Part shown: in pieces, positions 22,961 to 30,054 of the stretch
Position numbering within the stretch: the first letter of the stretch is position 1
Layout of the letters: each line of letters opens with the position of its first letter
NCBI GenBank assembly: GCA_003485765.1
Contig: DNHS01000012.1
Location: forward strand, 2,652 to 38,269
Source: Candidatus Omnitrophota bacterium
GTDB taxonomy: Bacteria; Omnitrophota; Gorgyraeia; Gorgyraeales; Gorgyraeaceae
Direction: 5' to 3'
Length of the DNA: 35,618 bases
Translations under genes and position numbers: made by a program
The notes under the pieces: generated by a model
What the model was told of the DNA's origin: nothing
Databases searched by the model: none
What the model saw: only the letters and a program-made list of their open reading frames with translations

Positions 22961-23553
22961 CATATCTCCAAAAGTTCTGAAGCCGCGTCTTTCATTTGAC
23001 TGCTTATATCCTCTACCCTGCCTTCGAAATAATGGTAGGCAACCAAGGTCGGAATAGCTACGAATAAACCCGCGGCTGTAGTAATCAACGCCTCCCAGAT
23101 GCCGCCAGCTAAAACCACAGCATCCACTCTTCCGCCTAACTCCTGAATTTTCATAAATACCCTGATCATCCCGGTAACGGTTCCCAAAAGCCCCAATAAA
23201 GTAGCAACATTGCTAATGATAGCCAAAACGCGTAAATTCTTATCCAGATGCCGGATAATCTTAGAACCTGCTTTTGAAATCAGCTTCTCTTTTTCCTCCG
23301 GGCTTCTATTGCGGATATGGATCCCGACAGCTAAAATATGCGCGATTGGGCCGGGAGTTTTCTCACAGAGTTTCAAAGCTTCATTTGACTCCCCATCTTT
23401 TATAAGGGCTTTTACCCTGGGAAAGATATTTGGAGTTTTCGTCTTTGCGCGATAAAAGCAATAAAAACGTTCTAAAATAATGGTAATTGATATTATCGAA
23501 CACAATAGAATGGGCCACATCAGATGCCCGCCTTTTAAGAAAAAATTAAACAT
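22960..23553 (-). CDS. exbB: ExbB/TolQ-type proton channel
   Basis: This is a MotA/TolQ/ExbB family inner-membrane channel subunit of 197 residues with three helices. The first is WPILLCSIISITIILERF. The signature lies in the second and third: LLGLLGTVTGMIRVF and LAGGIWEALITTAAGLFVAIPTLVAY. The exbBD-tonB set next to btuB indicates a dedicated energy supply for B12 uptake, although TolQ-like sharing cannot be excluded. I placed the start at 23553 (MFNFFLKGG), preceded by GGGAG at a suitable distance. An ATG five codons upstream lacks a ribosome-binding site because GGGAG lies inside that extension. Confidence 0.93.
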   Translation of the reverse strand: MFNFFLKGGHLMWPILLCSIISITIILERFYCFYRAKTKTPNIFPRVKALIKDGESNEALKLCEKTPGPIAHILAVGIHIRNRSPEEKEKLISKAGSKIIRHLDKNLRVLAIISNVATLLGLLGTVTGMIRVFMKIQELGGRVDAVVLAGGIWEALITTAAGLFVAIPTLVAYHYFEGRVEDISSQMKDAASELLEI

Positions 23554-23616
23554 ACTTGTCTCTCCCATTTTTTAAAACTGTTCAGCCATGCGAAGAATTA
23601 TGACGCCATTCATACT

Positions 23617-23767
23617 GTAGGGCAGGTTTAAGAGGCTGCGCATTAATTACCAAGTTTGCGTGGTAGCCGCAACCTTTAGGTTGCGTTATCGTAGACAATT
23701 TTTCGCAGGCTAAAGCCTGCGGCTACCAAGATAGCAATTGGCACACAAACTGTTAAACCTACCCTAC
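23617..23767. repeat. Palindrome split by a 121-bp REP element
   Basis: The outer 15-base arms, GTAGGGCAGGTTTAA (23617-23631) and TTAAACCTACCCTAC (23753-23767), are complementary with one mismatch. They resemble the 29-bp palindromes in glyS and the TgpA-like gene. Exactly 121 bases lie between them. TTAA occurs on both sides, as expected for a 4-bp target duplication. Confidence 0.7.
23632..23752. mobile_element. 121-bp REP-doublet element, copy 1 (diverged end)
   Basis: It aligns without gaps over 121 bases to the copies at 25839-25959 (inverted) and 33605-33725. The core has two inverted REP hairpins, type CGCAACCTTTAGGTTGCG then type CGCAGGCTAAAGCCTGCG, with GTAG/CTAC on their outer sides and an 18-base spacer. 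The left end begins GAGGCTG as in the other copies, but the right terminal repeat has diverged. Confidence 0.82.
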
Positions 23768-23777
23768 AGTCTTTGGA

Positions 23778-25667
23778 CTAAAAACTTGCCTTGGCTCCGG
23801 CGTAAAATGACCTTCCCTCAGCAGCAAACCCTCGGACTTCCTGATATTTTTTATCAAAAAGGTTCTCTATTCTGGTAAAAAAATGGAGGTTATCCGTTAT
23901 ATCATATAAACAGGCCAAGCCTAGCATGGTATAGCCTTTGCTGGTTGTATAACCTGTATCCTTGCGGCTGCCTACATGAGTTACGCCTAAATTAAGATTG
24001 GCTTTTTCTAAGAACCTCCAATTAACGTCAAAATTGGCCTGCCTTTTCGGCCGCCGCTGTAACTCCATGCCCGTTTCTTTGTCTTTAGTATCGGTATAGG
24101 TAAAATTTGTTCCTATCGTAAAATTCTCGCCAGGCAAAAATTTAGCTCCTATTTCAAAGCCTTTGGTTTCTGCCCTGCCGATATTTTTATATTTAGAAGT
24201 AGCGGAATCCCAATCAACCATATTCCTGAAGTCGTTATGGAAACGCGTTAAATCAAAGGATACTTTATCTTTAAAAAATCCCTGCTCAAATCCAAAGTCA
24301 TAACTTTTGCTTTCATCCGGTTTGAGGCTTGGGCTTCCATAGCTTGAATAGAGCTGATATAAAGAAGGCGCTTTAAATCCAGTGCCCCAGTTGCCTTTAA
24401 GGCGGGTTCCTGTTTGAGGAATAAGGTAAGCTGTGGATATCTTATAGGTAGTTTCTGCCCCAAAAAGCTCGTGATCATCTATCCTTAAACCGGGAGTAAT
24501 AAAAAGTTTCTCCCAAAGCTTAAATTGATTTTGAAGATAATATCCTTTAGTATCCACTGTCTCCCTGTTGAACTTACTTGCGTATGGACCCCAAGCACTT
24601 TCTGAGTAATAATAAGAAGAACCTCTTTCCTGTTCATATTCAAAACCAGCAGTCAGCGTATCCCAGCTAACAGCTGAAAAACTATGCTGCCATTCAATTT
24701 TCTTATTGTCGCCTTTATACCAGCTATTTACATAATCAAGCGGCTCTGACGCATCCTTATCATCCCGGTATTTTCTGCGTACATCATGATAGGAAAAGGA
24801 TAAAGTATGAGCCCACCAGGAATTTATTGATTGGTCAAATGTCAGCTTAGTGGCAAAATCCCTCCACCATGCAATATAATTAGGATCATCGTCAGAAGCG
24901 CCGTCATCTATATCGGTCTGGGCATCCGTAAAACGGGTAACTAAACTCAATTCGCTACTGTCAAAAATCTTATATCCTATCTTGGAAGAAATAGCGGTAT
25001 TTTCATATCCATCATTTTCGGTGCCGCTATCGGCTTTATTGATACCATCAGAATCGAGGCGCGAAGCAGATAAAGAATAGTTAAGTTTCTCTGTGCCACC
25101 GCTTACGCCGAAGTTTTCTCTAAAGGTATTGTGTGAGCCGCCTTCAAAAGAACTGTTGAATTTCTGCTTACCCTTACCTTTCTTGGTAATAATATTGACA
25201 ACCCCGGTCATAGCGTCAGAGCCGTAAAGAGGAGATTGAGGTCCAGCCACCACTTCTATACGCTCAATATTATCCGTGGTTAAATGAGCAAAATCAAAGG
25301 AACGGTCGGTTGACATCGGGTCATTTACTTCGATACCGTCAATCAGAACCAGCGTCTGGCCCGGCTTTGCGCCACGCAGATAAATAGAGGTTGTCCCCCC
25401 AAATGTACCGCTTTGCATAACAGCAACACCCGGGACATCCCGCAAAACTTCCTGGACGGTCCGTTTGCCTGTTCTTTCTATATCCTGGCTGGTAATAACA
25501 GTAGTAGAATTGCCCACCTCGGCCTGATAGCTCTCTGTTTTTGTTGCGCTAACGATAATATTTCCAAGATTATATTTGACGCCGGAACCCTTTTCCTCCT
25601 CAGCCAAAACATAATTAGCCGTTAATACAATCATTACTGCCATAAAACTTAAGATTTTCTTTTTCAT
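23778..25667 (-). CDS. btuB: TonB-dependent vitamin B12 receptor BtuB
   Basis: This outer-membrane beta-barrel receptor imports corrinoids with TonB energy. The 629-residue protein has a signal peptide (MKKKILSFMAVMIVLTANYVLA) and a TonB-box-like segment (NIIVSATK). The plug domain contains VQEVLRDVPGVAVMQSG, LRGAKPGQTLVLIDGIEVNDP and PLYGSDAMTGVVNIITKKG. The barrel ends in YAGAKASF with the C-terminal Phe typical of such porins. Corrinoid specificity is inferred from the B12 riboswitch in its leader and the btuFCD neighbours. I use the ATG at 25667, behind GGGAGGAG; the frame can be extended 13 codons to a TTG, but that lies inside the riboswitch. Confidence 0.92.
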   Translation of the reverse strand: MKKKILSFMAVMIVLTANYVLAEEEKGSGVKYNLGNIIVSATKTESYQAEVGNSTTVITSQDIERTGKRTVQEVLRDVPGVAVMQSGTFGGTTSIYLRGAKPGQTLVLIDGIEVNDPMSTDRSFDFAHLTTDNIERIEVVAGPQSPLYGSDAMTGVVNIITKKGKGKQKFNSSFEGGSHNTFRENFGVSGGTEKLNYSLSASRLDSDGINKADSGTENDGYENTAISSKIGYKIFDSSELSLVTRFTDAQTDIDDGASDDDPNYIAWWRDFATKLTFDQSINSWWAHTLSFSYHDVRRKYRDDKDASEPLDYVNSWYKGDNKKIEWQHSFSAVSWDTLTAGFEYEQERGSSYYYSESAWGPYASKFNRETVDTKGYYLQNQFKLWEKLFITPGLRIDDHELFGAETTYKISTAYLIPQTGTRLKGNWGTGFKAPSLYQLYSSYGSPSLKPDESKSYDFGFEQGFFKDKVSFDLTRFHNDFRNMVDWDSATSKYKNIGRAETKGFEIGAKFLPGENFTIGTNFTYTDTKDKETGMELQRRPKRQANFDVNWRFLEKANLNLGVTHVGSRKDTGYTTSKGYTMLGLACLYDITDNLHFFTRIENLFDKKYQEVRGFAAEGRSFYAGAKASF

Positions 25668-25692
25668 GTTTTCTCCTCCCTTGAGAATACTT

Positions 25693-25811
25693 ACCGCGAT
25701 AGGCAATCGTCCGGGCTCTCCGCCTTAGGCGGAATTACCGTTGCGGGGCAGCGGAAGGAATTCCTGCCTGTTGACAAGCAGGCCACCTTCACTTCCTTTA
25801 CCTATCCGGGT
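25693..25811 (-). promoter_or_regulatory. Cobalamin riboswitch upstream of btuB
   Basis: On the minus strand the conserved core GCTGCCCCGCAACGGTAA is followed by the B12-box segment GAGCCCGGACGATTGCC. The closing P1 helix pairs GATAGGTAA (5' side) with TTGCCTATC (3' side). The btuB ribosome-binding site GGGAGGAG lies about 20 bases after P1 and no terminator intervenes, so translational control is likely. Binding of cobalamin would repress receptor synthesis. Confidence 0.92.
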
Positions 25812-25838
25812 AGTAGTTAATTGAGTGGTCGGGGTGTT

Positions 25839-25959
25839 GAGGCTGTCCGATAACCCCTATTTTGGTAGCCGCAGGCTTTAGCCTGCGAAAAATTATCGAC
25901 GATAACGCAACCTAAAGGTTGCGGCTACCTCGTGAATTTTGTAATTATCGGACAGTCTC
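25839..25959. mobile_element. 121-bp REP-doublet element, copy 2 (inverted)
   Basis: It has 12-bp terminal inverted repeats (GAGGCTGTCCGA and its complement with one mismatch) and the same two inner REP hairpins as the other copies, in opposite orientation. TGTT stands immediately on both sides (25835-25838 and 25960-25963), a possible 4-bp target duplication. It fills the gap between btuD and the btuB riboswitch. Positions 25960-26000 show nothing further. Confidence 0.85.
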
Positions 25960-26000
25960 TGTTTCCCGACCCCTCATCCTTCGCTTCGCTAATGAATGCC

Positions 26001-26804
26001 TTACGCCTCCTTTCCCCTTTTTTGCCTTTCTTCTCCAGAAACCAGCAATATATAAGGTTTGGAAGATAATGGGTTTTTCTCAACTACAACTATTGTCTTA
26101 TAAACCTCCTCGATAGTTTGATAATCAAGCACTTCATCGGGCCGCCCCATTTTATGGATTCGGCCTTTATTAATAAGCAAGAGTTCCTGGCAGTATTCAC
26201 TGGCTAAATTCAGGTCATGCAGGACTATGATTACTGTAAGGCCAAATTCTTTATTCAGCCTCTTTATAAGATCTAAGATTCCTACCTGATGGGCAATGTC
26301 CAGGTGCGCGGTCGGTTCATCCAGCAAGAGCACCCTGGGTTCCTGCGCGAGAGCGCGGGCAATGAGAACAAGCTGTCTTTCTCCTCCGCTGATTTGACTT
26401 AAAGGCTGGCTTTTAAGCTTGAAGATGCCTGTTAAATCCATAGACCGCTCTGCAATTTCCAGGTCTTTTTTTGTCTCGAAAAACTGGAATCCCTGGTAAT
26501 GAGGAATCCTTCCTAAAAGGATAAATTCTTCTACGCTCATATGATTTAAAGGCGGATTTTGCGAAACCACGGCAATATCCTTTGCTAACTCCTTTGACGG
26601 CGCAGTCCGGATGTTTTTCCCTTCTATAAGAATTTCTCCTCTCATTGGCGCAATGGCCCGCGAGAGAGCGCGCAGGAGCGTGGTTTTGCCTGACCCGTTA
26701 GGCCCGATGATTCCCAAAAATTCACCCCTATTTATATTAAAACTGATGTCGTAAAGCACTATCTTTGTCCCGTATCCGCACGTTAAATTTATTATCTTGA
26801 GCAC
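26001..26804 (-). CDS. btuD: Corrinoid ABC transporter ATP-binding protein
   Basis: This ATPase of a BtuCD-type importer has 267 residues. Walker A is GPNGSGKTTLLRAL (about residues 36-49), the Q-loop is VVSQNPPLN, the ABC signature is QISGGERQLVLIARAL, Walker B is VLLLDEPTAHLD, and the H-loop is VIIVLHDLN. The FecE/BtuD subfamily also handles siderophores and haem. Corrinoid is assigned from the order DUF71-btuF-btuC-btuD and the riboswitch-controlled btuB next in line. A GTG start is used, with GGAGAA upstream, ten bases after the btuC stop. Confidence 0.9.
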   Translation of the reverse strand: MLKIINLTCGYGTKIVLYDISFNINRGEFLGIIGPNGSGKTTLLRALSRAIAPMRGEILIEGKNIRTAPSKELAKDIAVVSQNPPLNHMSVEEFILLGRIPHYQGFQFFETKKDLEIAERSMDLTGIFKLKSQPLSQISGGERQLVLIARALAQEPRVLLLDEPTAHLDIAHQVGILDLIKRLNKEFGLTVIIVLHDLNLASEYCQELLLINKGRIHKMGRPDEVLDYQTIEEVYKTIVVVEKNPLSSKPYILLVSGEERQKRGKEA

Positions 26805-26814
26805 CGGCTTCTCC

Positions 26815-27816
26815 TCAATGAATTTCTCTCCTAGTCAACGCATAGACAAAAAGACTGCCTCCCAATATCCCGGTAATAACTCCTACAGGCAATTCCAGAG
26901 GAGCAATGATTGTTCTGGCCAGGGTATCGCAAAAGATTAAAAACGCTCCTCCGGCTAAAAACGCAGCTATCAGCGATATCCGATGATCACTGCCCACAAA
27001 CATCCTGACAAAATGCGGCACTACCAGGCCGACAAACCCAATCATGCCGGCTACGGAAACGCTAAAACCTGTAAGTAAAGAAGCTATAATAAAAAGTAAC
27101 CGTTTGGTTCTTTCTATAGGCACACCAAGATGGAGGGCCTCTTCTTCTCCCAGGGAAAATGCATTAAGGTCGAGACAAAATAGATAGGAAATAACAAGAA
27201 GGGCGATGGCTGCCGAAACCGTTACTTTAATAATAGCCCAATCCGGTTCCTCCAAGGATCCCATTATCCAGAATACAATCCCATGAAGATCTTCACTGCG
27301 CGATAAAGACATAATAAGCATAATTAAGGAAGAAGATATAAAACTAATCATCACGCCGTTCAAAAGTAACCCCTGGAGTTTTACTATGCCTTTTCTCATG
27401 TTCAAAAAATACACCAGCATTATGACTGCCGCCGCTCCTAAAAAGCCAAAAAAAGGCAATGTCAGGATGCCTATCTTGTACAACCCAAAGATAATATTCA
27501 AGGATACGCCTAATGCCGCTCCTCCGGAAATACCCAGCGTATACGGCTCAACCAGGGGATTACGGAACATCCCCTGTAGAATTATTCCTGCCAGGCTTAA
27601 CGCGCCGCCGATGGCAAAACCCAGAATAATGCGCGGCAGGCGGATATCAAAGAGAATGTTATATTCAACAGTGCCTTTCCCCTCTAGAAGTATTGGAATA
27701 ATTTTTTTAACAGGTATTCCCGCAGGGCCAACCGCTAAAGAAAAAATAGCCACGCATAGAAGTATCCCGCCCAGCATTAATACCCAGAAAACTTTGTTAA
27801 CTAATTTTTTATTCAT
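26815..27816 (-). CDS. btuC: Corrinoid ABC transporter permease (FecCD family)
   Basis: This 333-residue inner-membrane permease has many helices and belongs to the FecCD/BtuC family. Signatures include DIRLPRIILGFAIGGALSLAGIILQGMFRNPLVEPYTLGISGGAALG near residues 58-103 and the coupling region GEEEALHLGVPIERTKRL. GMIGFVGLVVPHFVRMFVGSDHR and the C-terminal PLELPVGVITGILGGSLFVYAL follow. It forms a channel dimer with BtuD and receives corrinoid from BtuF. The start overlaps the end of btuF by eight bases. Confidence 0.92.
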   Translation of the reverse strand: MNKKLVNKVFWVLMLGGILLCVAIFSLAVGPAGIPVKKIIPILLEGKGTVEYNILFDIRLPRIILGFAIGGALSLAGIILQGMFRNPLVEPYTLGISGGAALGVSLNIIFGLYKIGILTLPFFGFLGAAAVIMLVYFLNMRKGIVKLQGLLLNGVMISFISSSLIMLIMSLSRSEDLHGIVFWIMGSLEEPDWAIIKVTVSAAIALLVISYLFCLDLNAFSLGEEEALHLGVPIERTKRLLFIIASLLTGFSVSVAGMIGFVGLVVPHFVRMFVGSDHRISLIAAFLAGGAFLIFCDTLARTIIAPLELPVGVITGILGGSLFVYALTRREIH

Positions 27817-28645
27817 TTTGCGGATGCAGCAAGCCGGCTATTATTTCCAATGCTTCAACAAAACTTACCGGCGTAGGGCTGCAAAGCCAGTAAGAATCAA
27901 GAATATAAATCCTATTATCTCTTGCGGCCTTTAGCGCTTTGTAACTTTGCCAAACTTCTTTTTCCCTTTCTCCATTAATACCCATGGTTACAATAAGTAG
28001 CACTTCTGGATTAGCTTCAAGAACTTTTTCCCTTGAATAACGCGGATACATTATCCCCTCAGCGATATTTATGCCACCGGAAAATTCAATGAAATCATTC
28101 ACAAATGAATCCTCGGTTACCGTAACCAGAGGCTTTGCGCCCACCTGAATAAAAACTCTTGGTTTTGGCAAGCCGTGTAGTTTTGCTGTCAGGGCGCTAA
28201 CTTTATTTCTAGCGGTTTTTATAATTTCCTCTGCCTCTTTTCCCCTGCCCACAATCCTTCCCAATTCCAAAAATGATGAGCAGATCTCGTTAAAATTTCT
28301 TGCAGCGGGAAATTCAATTACCTTTATTCCTAAATTTTTCAATTTTTCTATTGCCTTGGGGTTCGTTAATGACGCTGCCAGTACCACATCAGGTTGAAGG
28401 GCTATAATTTTTTCCAAATTGACCTCAATTACAGTGCCGATTTTTTCCTTCTTTTTTGCCTCCTCAGGCCTTTGGCAATATACAGTGCAGCCAACCAATC
28501 TATCACTTGCTCCCAGAAGAAAAAGTTCTTCAGTTATCGCCGGCCCCAGAGAAATAATCCTTTGCGGATAATTTTCTTTGGCAAAACCGCTTCCCTGTAA
28601 CAACAAACCAGCGCAGAATATAATGGTTAATAATTTTAATCCCAT
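27809..28645 (-). CDS. btuF: Periplasmic corrinoid-binding protein
   Basis: This substrate-binding protein of the BtuF/FhuD class III fold has 278 residues, with an N-terminal signal sequence (LKLLTIIFCAGLLLQGSGFA). It shows RIISLGPAITEELFLLGASDRLVGCT, the typical start of such proteins, then VNLEKIIALQPDVVLA and VFIQVGAKPLVTVTEDSFVNDFIEFSGGINIA. It captures corrinoid behind BtuB and docks on BtuC. The start overlaps the end of the DUF71 gene by ten bases and GAGG lies upstream. Vitamin B12 rather than siderophore binding is inferred from context. Confidence 0.9.
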   Translation of the reverse strand: MGLKLLTIIFCAGLLLQGSGFAKENYPQRIISLGPAITEELFLLGASDRLVGCTVYCQRPEEAKKKEKIGTVIEVNLEKIIALQPDVVLAASLTNPKAIEKLKNLGIKVIEFPAARNFNEICSSFLELGRIVGRGKEAEEIIKTARNKVSALTAKLHGLPKPRVFIQVGAKPLVTVTEDSFVNDFIEFSGGINIAEGIMYPRYSREKVLEANPEVLLIVTMGINGEREKEVWQSYKALKAARDNRIYILDSYWLCSPTPVSFVEALEIIAGLLHPQNE

Positions 28646-29289
28646 TTAATAGATACCTCTAAAAACCAATGGTTATTTTTCAGCATCTTTTTTCCGGTTG
28701 TAAACTCTACTGGTTTTATAAAAATAGGGCCGTCATAGACAAAGGTATGAAATTCACCTTTTTCTCCACAGGGGTCAATCTCCGGGCTTAGTTCTTCAAT
28801 AAATCCTTTGTCTACCTTGCGGCCCAGCCATTCCCTGCCCAAAAGATCAGCCCTGGTTGAGACCACTACGGCTTTAAAACCGGAATTGACAATTTCCAGA
28901 ATTAATTCTTTAGTATCCCTGCCCCATAAAGGCAGGATTGCCTCTATATCTAATTCCCTGCAAACCCTGTCAATCCAGTCTTTATGTTCCTGTAGGTATA
29001 TATCACCAAAAACAATGCCTTCGATCCCTTCTTTCTTTTTCCAGGTAAAAATTAAATCCTTGAATTTTTCCCGGTAAACCCCGTTAGGCATAGCCTTTTG
29101 TACAATTGGAATTCCAGTAAGCTCTACTTGTTTAAGAATAACTTCCGAAGGCAGGCCATGGGATAATGACTCTTCGCTACCAGCTTGTGTAAAATTAAAC
29201 AGGGCCAAAACTTCATAACCTGAAGCCATAGCCTTATAACAGGCAAAACAACTATCCTTACCTCCGCTCCACAACCCTATGACTTTCAT
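28636..29289 (-). CDS. DUF71/COG2102 ATP-pyrophosphatase linked to B12 salvage
   Basis: This N-type ATP-pyrophosphatase has 217 residues, with the P-loop-like SGGKDSCFACYKAM at residues 8-21 and the DUF71 features GVYREKF, EGIVFGDIYLQEHKDWID and the C-terminal EIDPCGEKGEFHTFVYDGPIF. The archaeal/eukaryotic relatives (Dph6) amidate diphthine. Bacteria lack diphthamide, and comparative-genomics work has proposed a separate bacterial subgroup in B12 salvage, possibly forming an amide bond on a corrinoid. This copy leads the btuFCD genes with short overlaps, which supports that subgroup. The exact reaction is not established. AGGAAGAGCAGG precedes the ATG. Confidence 0.88.
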   Translation of the reverse strand: MKVIGLWSGGKDSCFACYKAMASGYEVLALFNFTQAGSEESLSHGLPSEVILKQVELTGIPIVQKAMPNGVYREKFKDLIFTWKKKEGIEGIVFGDIYLQEHKDWIDRVCRELDIEAILPLWGRDTKELILEIVNSGFKAVVVSTRADLLGREWLGRKVDKGFIEELSPEIDPCGEKGEFHTFVYDGPIFIKPVEFTTGKKMLKNNHWFLEVSIKWD

Positions 29290-29336
29290 CCTGCTCTTCC
29301 TTTCTTTTATTCATCCCCGCATTGCGGTAAACCATC

Positions 29337-29360
29337 GGTAGCCGCAGGCTTTAGCCTGCG
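29337..29360 (+). repeat. REP hairpin (type 1) at one flank of the RAYT gene
   Basis: GTAG followed by C and the hairpin CGCAGGCTTTAGCCTGCG. It ends five bases before the last codon of the transposase gene. GTAG next to a hairpin is the known recognition layout of REP-associated transposases. Confidence 0.88.
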
Positions 29361-29365
29361 CCTGC

Positions 29366-29842
29366 TTACGTTATCAGTTCCTCCAAATTATAATTCAATG
29401 ACCCTTTGTATTTATATTCCCGCCAATCCCCAACCAATCCCTTCCGAACAGGATTTTCTAATATATACCTTATCTGCCTTGTTAAATCCTCCTCTTTTCT
29501 ATGAATATGATCGTAATAATCCTTCTGCAATTCAATGCCAATTCTATTCTTCGACAAATAATATCCGCAATACTGTTTAAATAAATTCATTCCATTTAGA
29601 AGGTCTGATGTCTCAGACATGCCTTCGTTAAGGATATGCGCATGATCCGGCATAAAGATATAACACCAATTTATAACTTGATGTTTTTCATTTGTCATTC
29701 TCAACCTTTCTATAAATTCATTTATAATTTCGTCTCTGGTAAATAGTTTAGCTTTATTTTTAGCGCATACTGTAAAAGTTGCCCGGATCCTGCCTCTATA
29801 ATTCTCTGGCGCTAATCTATGTTTCCTTTCGCGTGCATGCAT
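29366..29842 (-). CDS. REP-associated tyrosine transposase (RAYT, Y1_Tnp family)
   Basis: This 158-residue HUH nuclease is related to the IS200/IS605 TnpA transposases. The metal-binding HUH motif is FMPDHAHIL (His67 and His69). The C-terminal part has LQKDYYDHIHRKEEDLTRQIRYILENPVRKGLV, with Tyr126 in RYILENP the likely catalytic tyrosine by analogy with YIxNQ in TnpA. RAYTs cleave single-stranded REP DNA at a GTAG tetranucleotide and are thought to spread REPs. The gene lies between two inverted REPs of the kinds found elsewhere in this window. Length and motifs look intact, so it may be active. AGGAGA precedes the ATG. Confidence 0.93.
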   Translation of the reverse strand: MHARERKHRLAPENYRGRIRATFTVCAKNKAKLFTRDEIINEFIERLRMTNEKHQVINWCYIFMPDHAHILNEGMSETSDLLNGMNLFKQYCGYYLSKNRIGIELQKDYYDHIHRKEEDLTRQIRYILENPVRKGLVGDWREYKYKGSLNYNLEELIT

Positions 29843-29872
29843 ATTGATATTTCTCCTTCCTCAAATGTCTTA

Positions 29873-29896
29873 CGCAACCTAAAGGTTGCGGCTACC
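29873..29896 (-). repeat. REP hairpin (type 2) at the other flank of the RAYT gene
   Basis: On the minus strand GTAG is followed by C and CGCAACCTTTAGGTTGCG. It faces the type 1 REP across the transposase gene, the same order and orientation as in the 121-bp elements. Confidence 0.88.
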
Positions 29897-29926
29897 GGCT
29901 ATCAGTAACCTTGTTCGACCGCGCCT

Positions 29927-29949
29927 GTAGCCGCAGGCTTTAGCCTGCG
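29927..29949 (+). repeat. REP hairpin (type 1), outer pair, first
   Basis: T-GTAG followed by C and CGCAGGCTTTAGCCTGCG. It forms an inverted pair with the hairpin 11 bases downstream, in the gap between the RAYT gene and cbiB. Confidence 0.85.
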
Positions 29950-29960
29950 TCTGCTCGTTA

Positions 29961-29984
29961 CGCAGCCTAAAGCCTGCGCCTACC
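29961..29984 (-). repeat. REP hairpin (type 1 variant), outer pair, second
   Basis: On the minus strand GGTAGG precedes the hairpin CGCAGGCTTTAGGCTGCG, a type 1 stem with one mismatched pair. The remaining bases to the cbiB stop show no gene or clear terminator. Confidence 0.78.
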
Positions 29985-30054
29985 AGTTGCGAATACCAAA
30001 TCCTCACTCATCAGTAGCCGCCATAACTCTTACACCTAGCGGCGAGGGACTTTT

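Noticed and set aside
25668..25706. N-terminal extension of btuB from a TTG
   Set aside because: The extra 13 codons overlap the 3' side of the riboswitch P1 helix, and the good Shine-Dalgarno serves the ATG at 25667.
29337..29984. Repeated hairpins as a CRISPR array
   Set aside because: Repeats are inverted, differently spaced and in two stem types, with a transposase gene between them and no cas genes; they are REPs.
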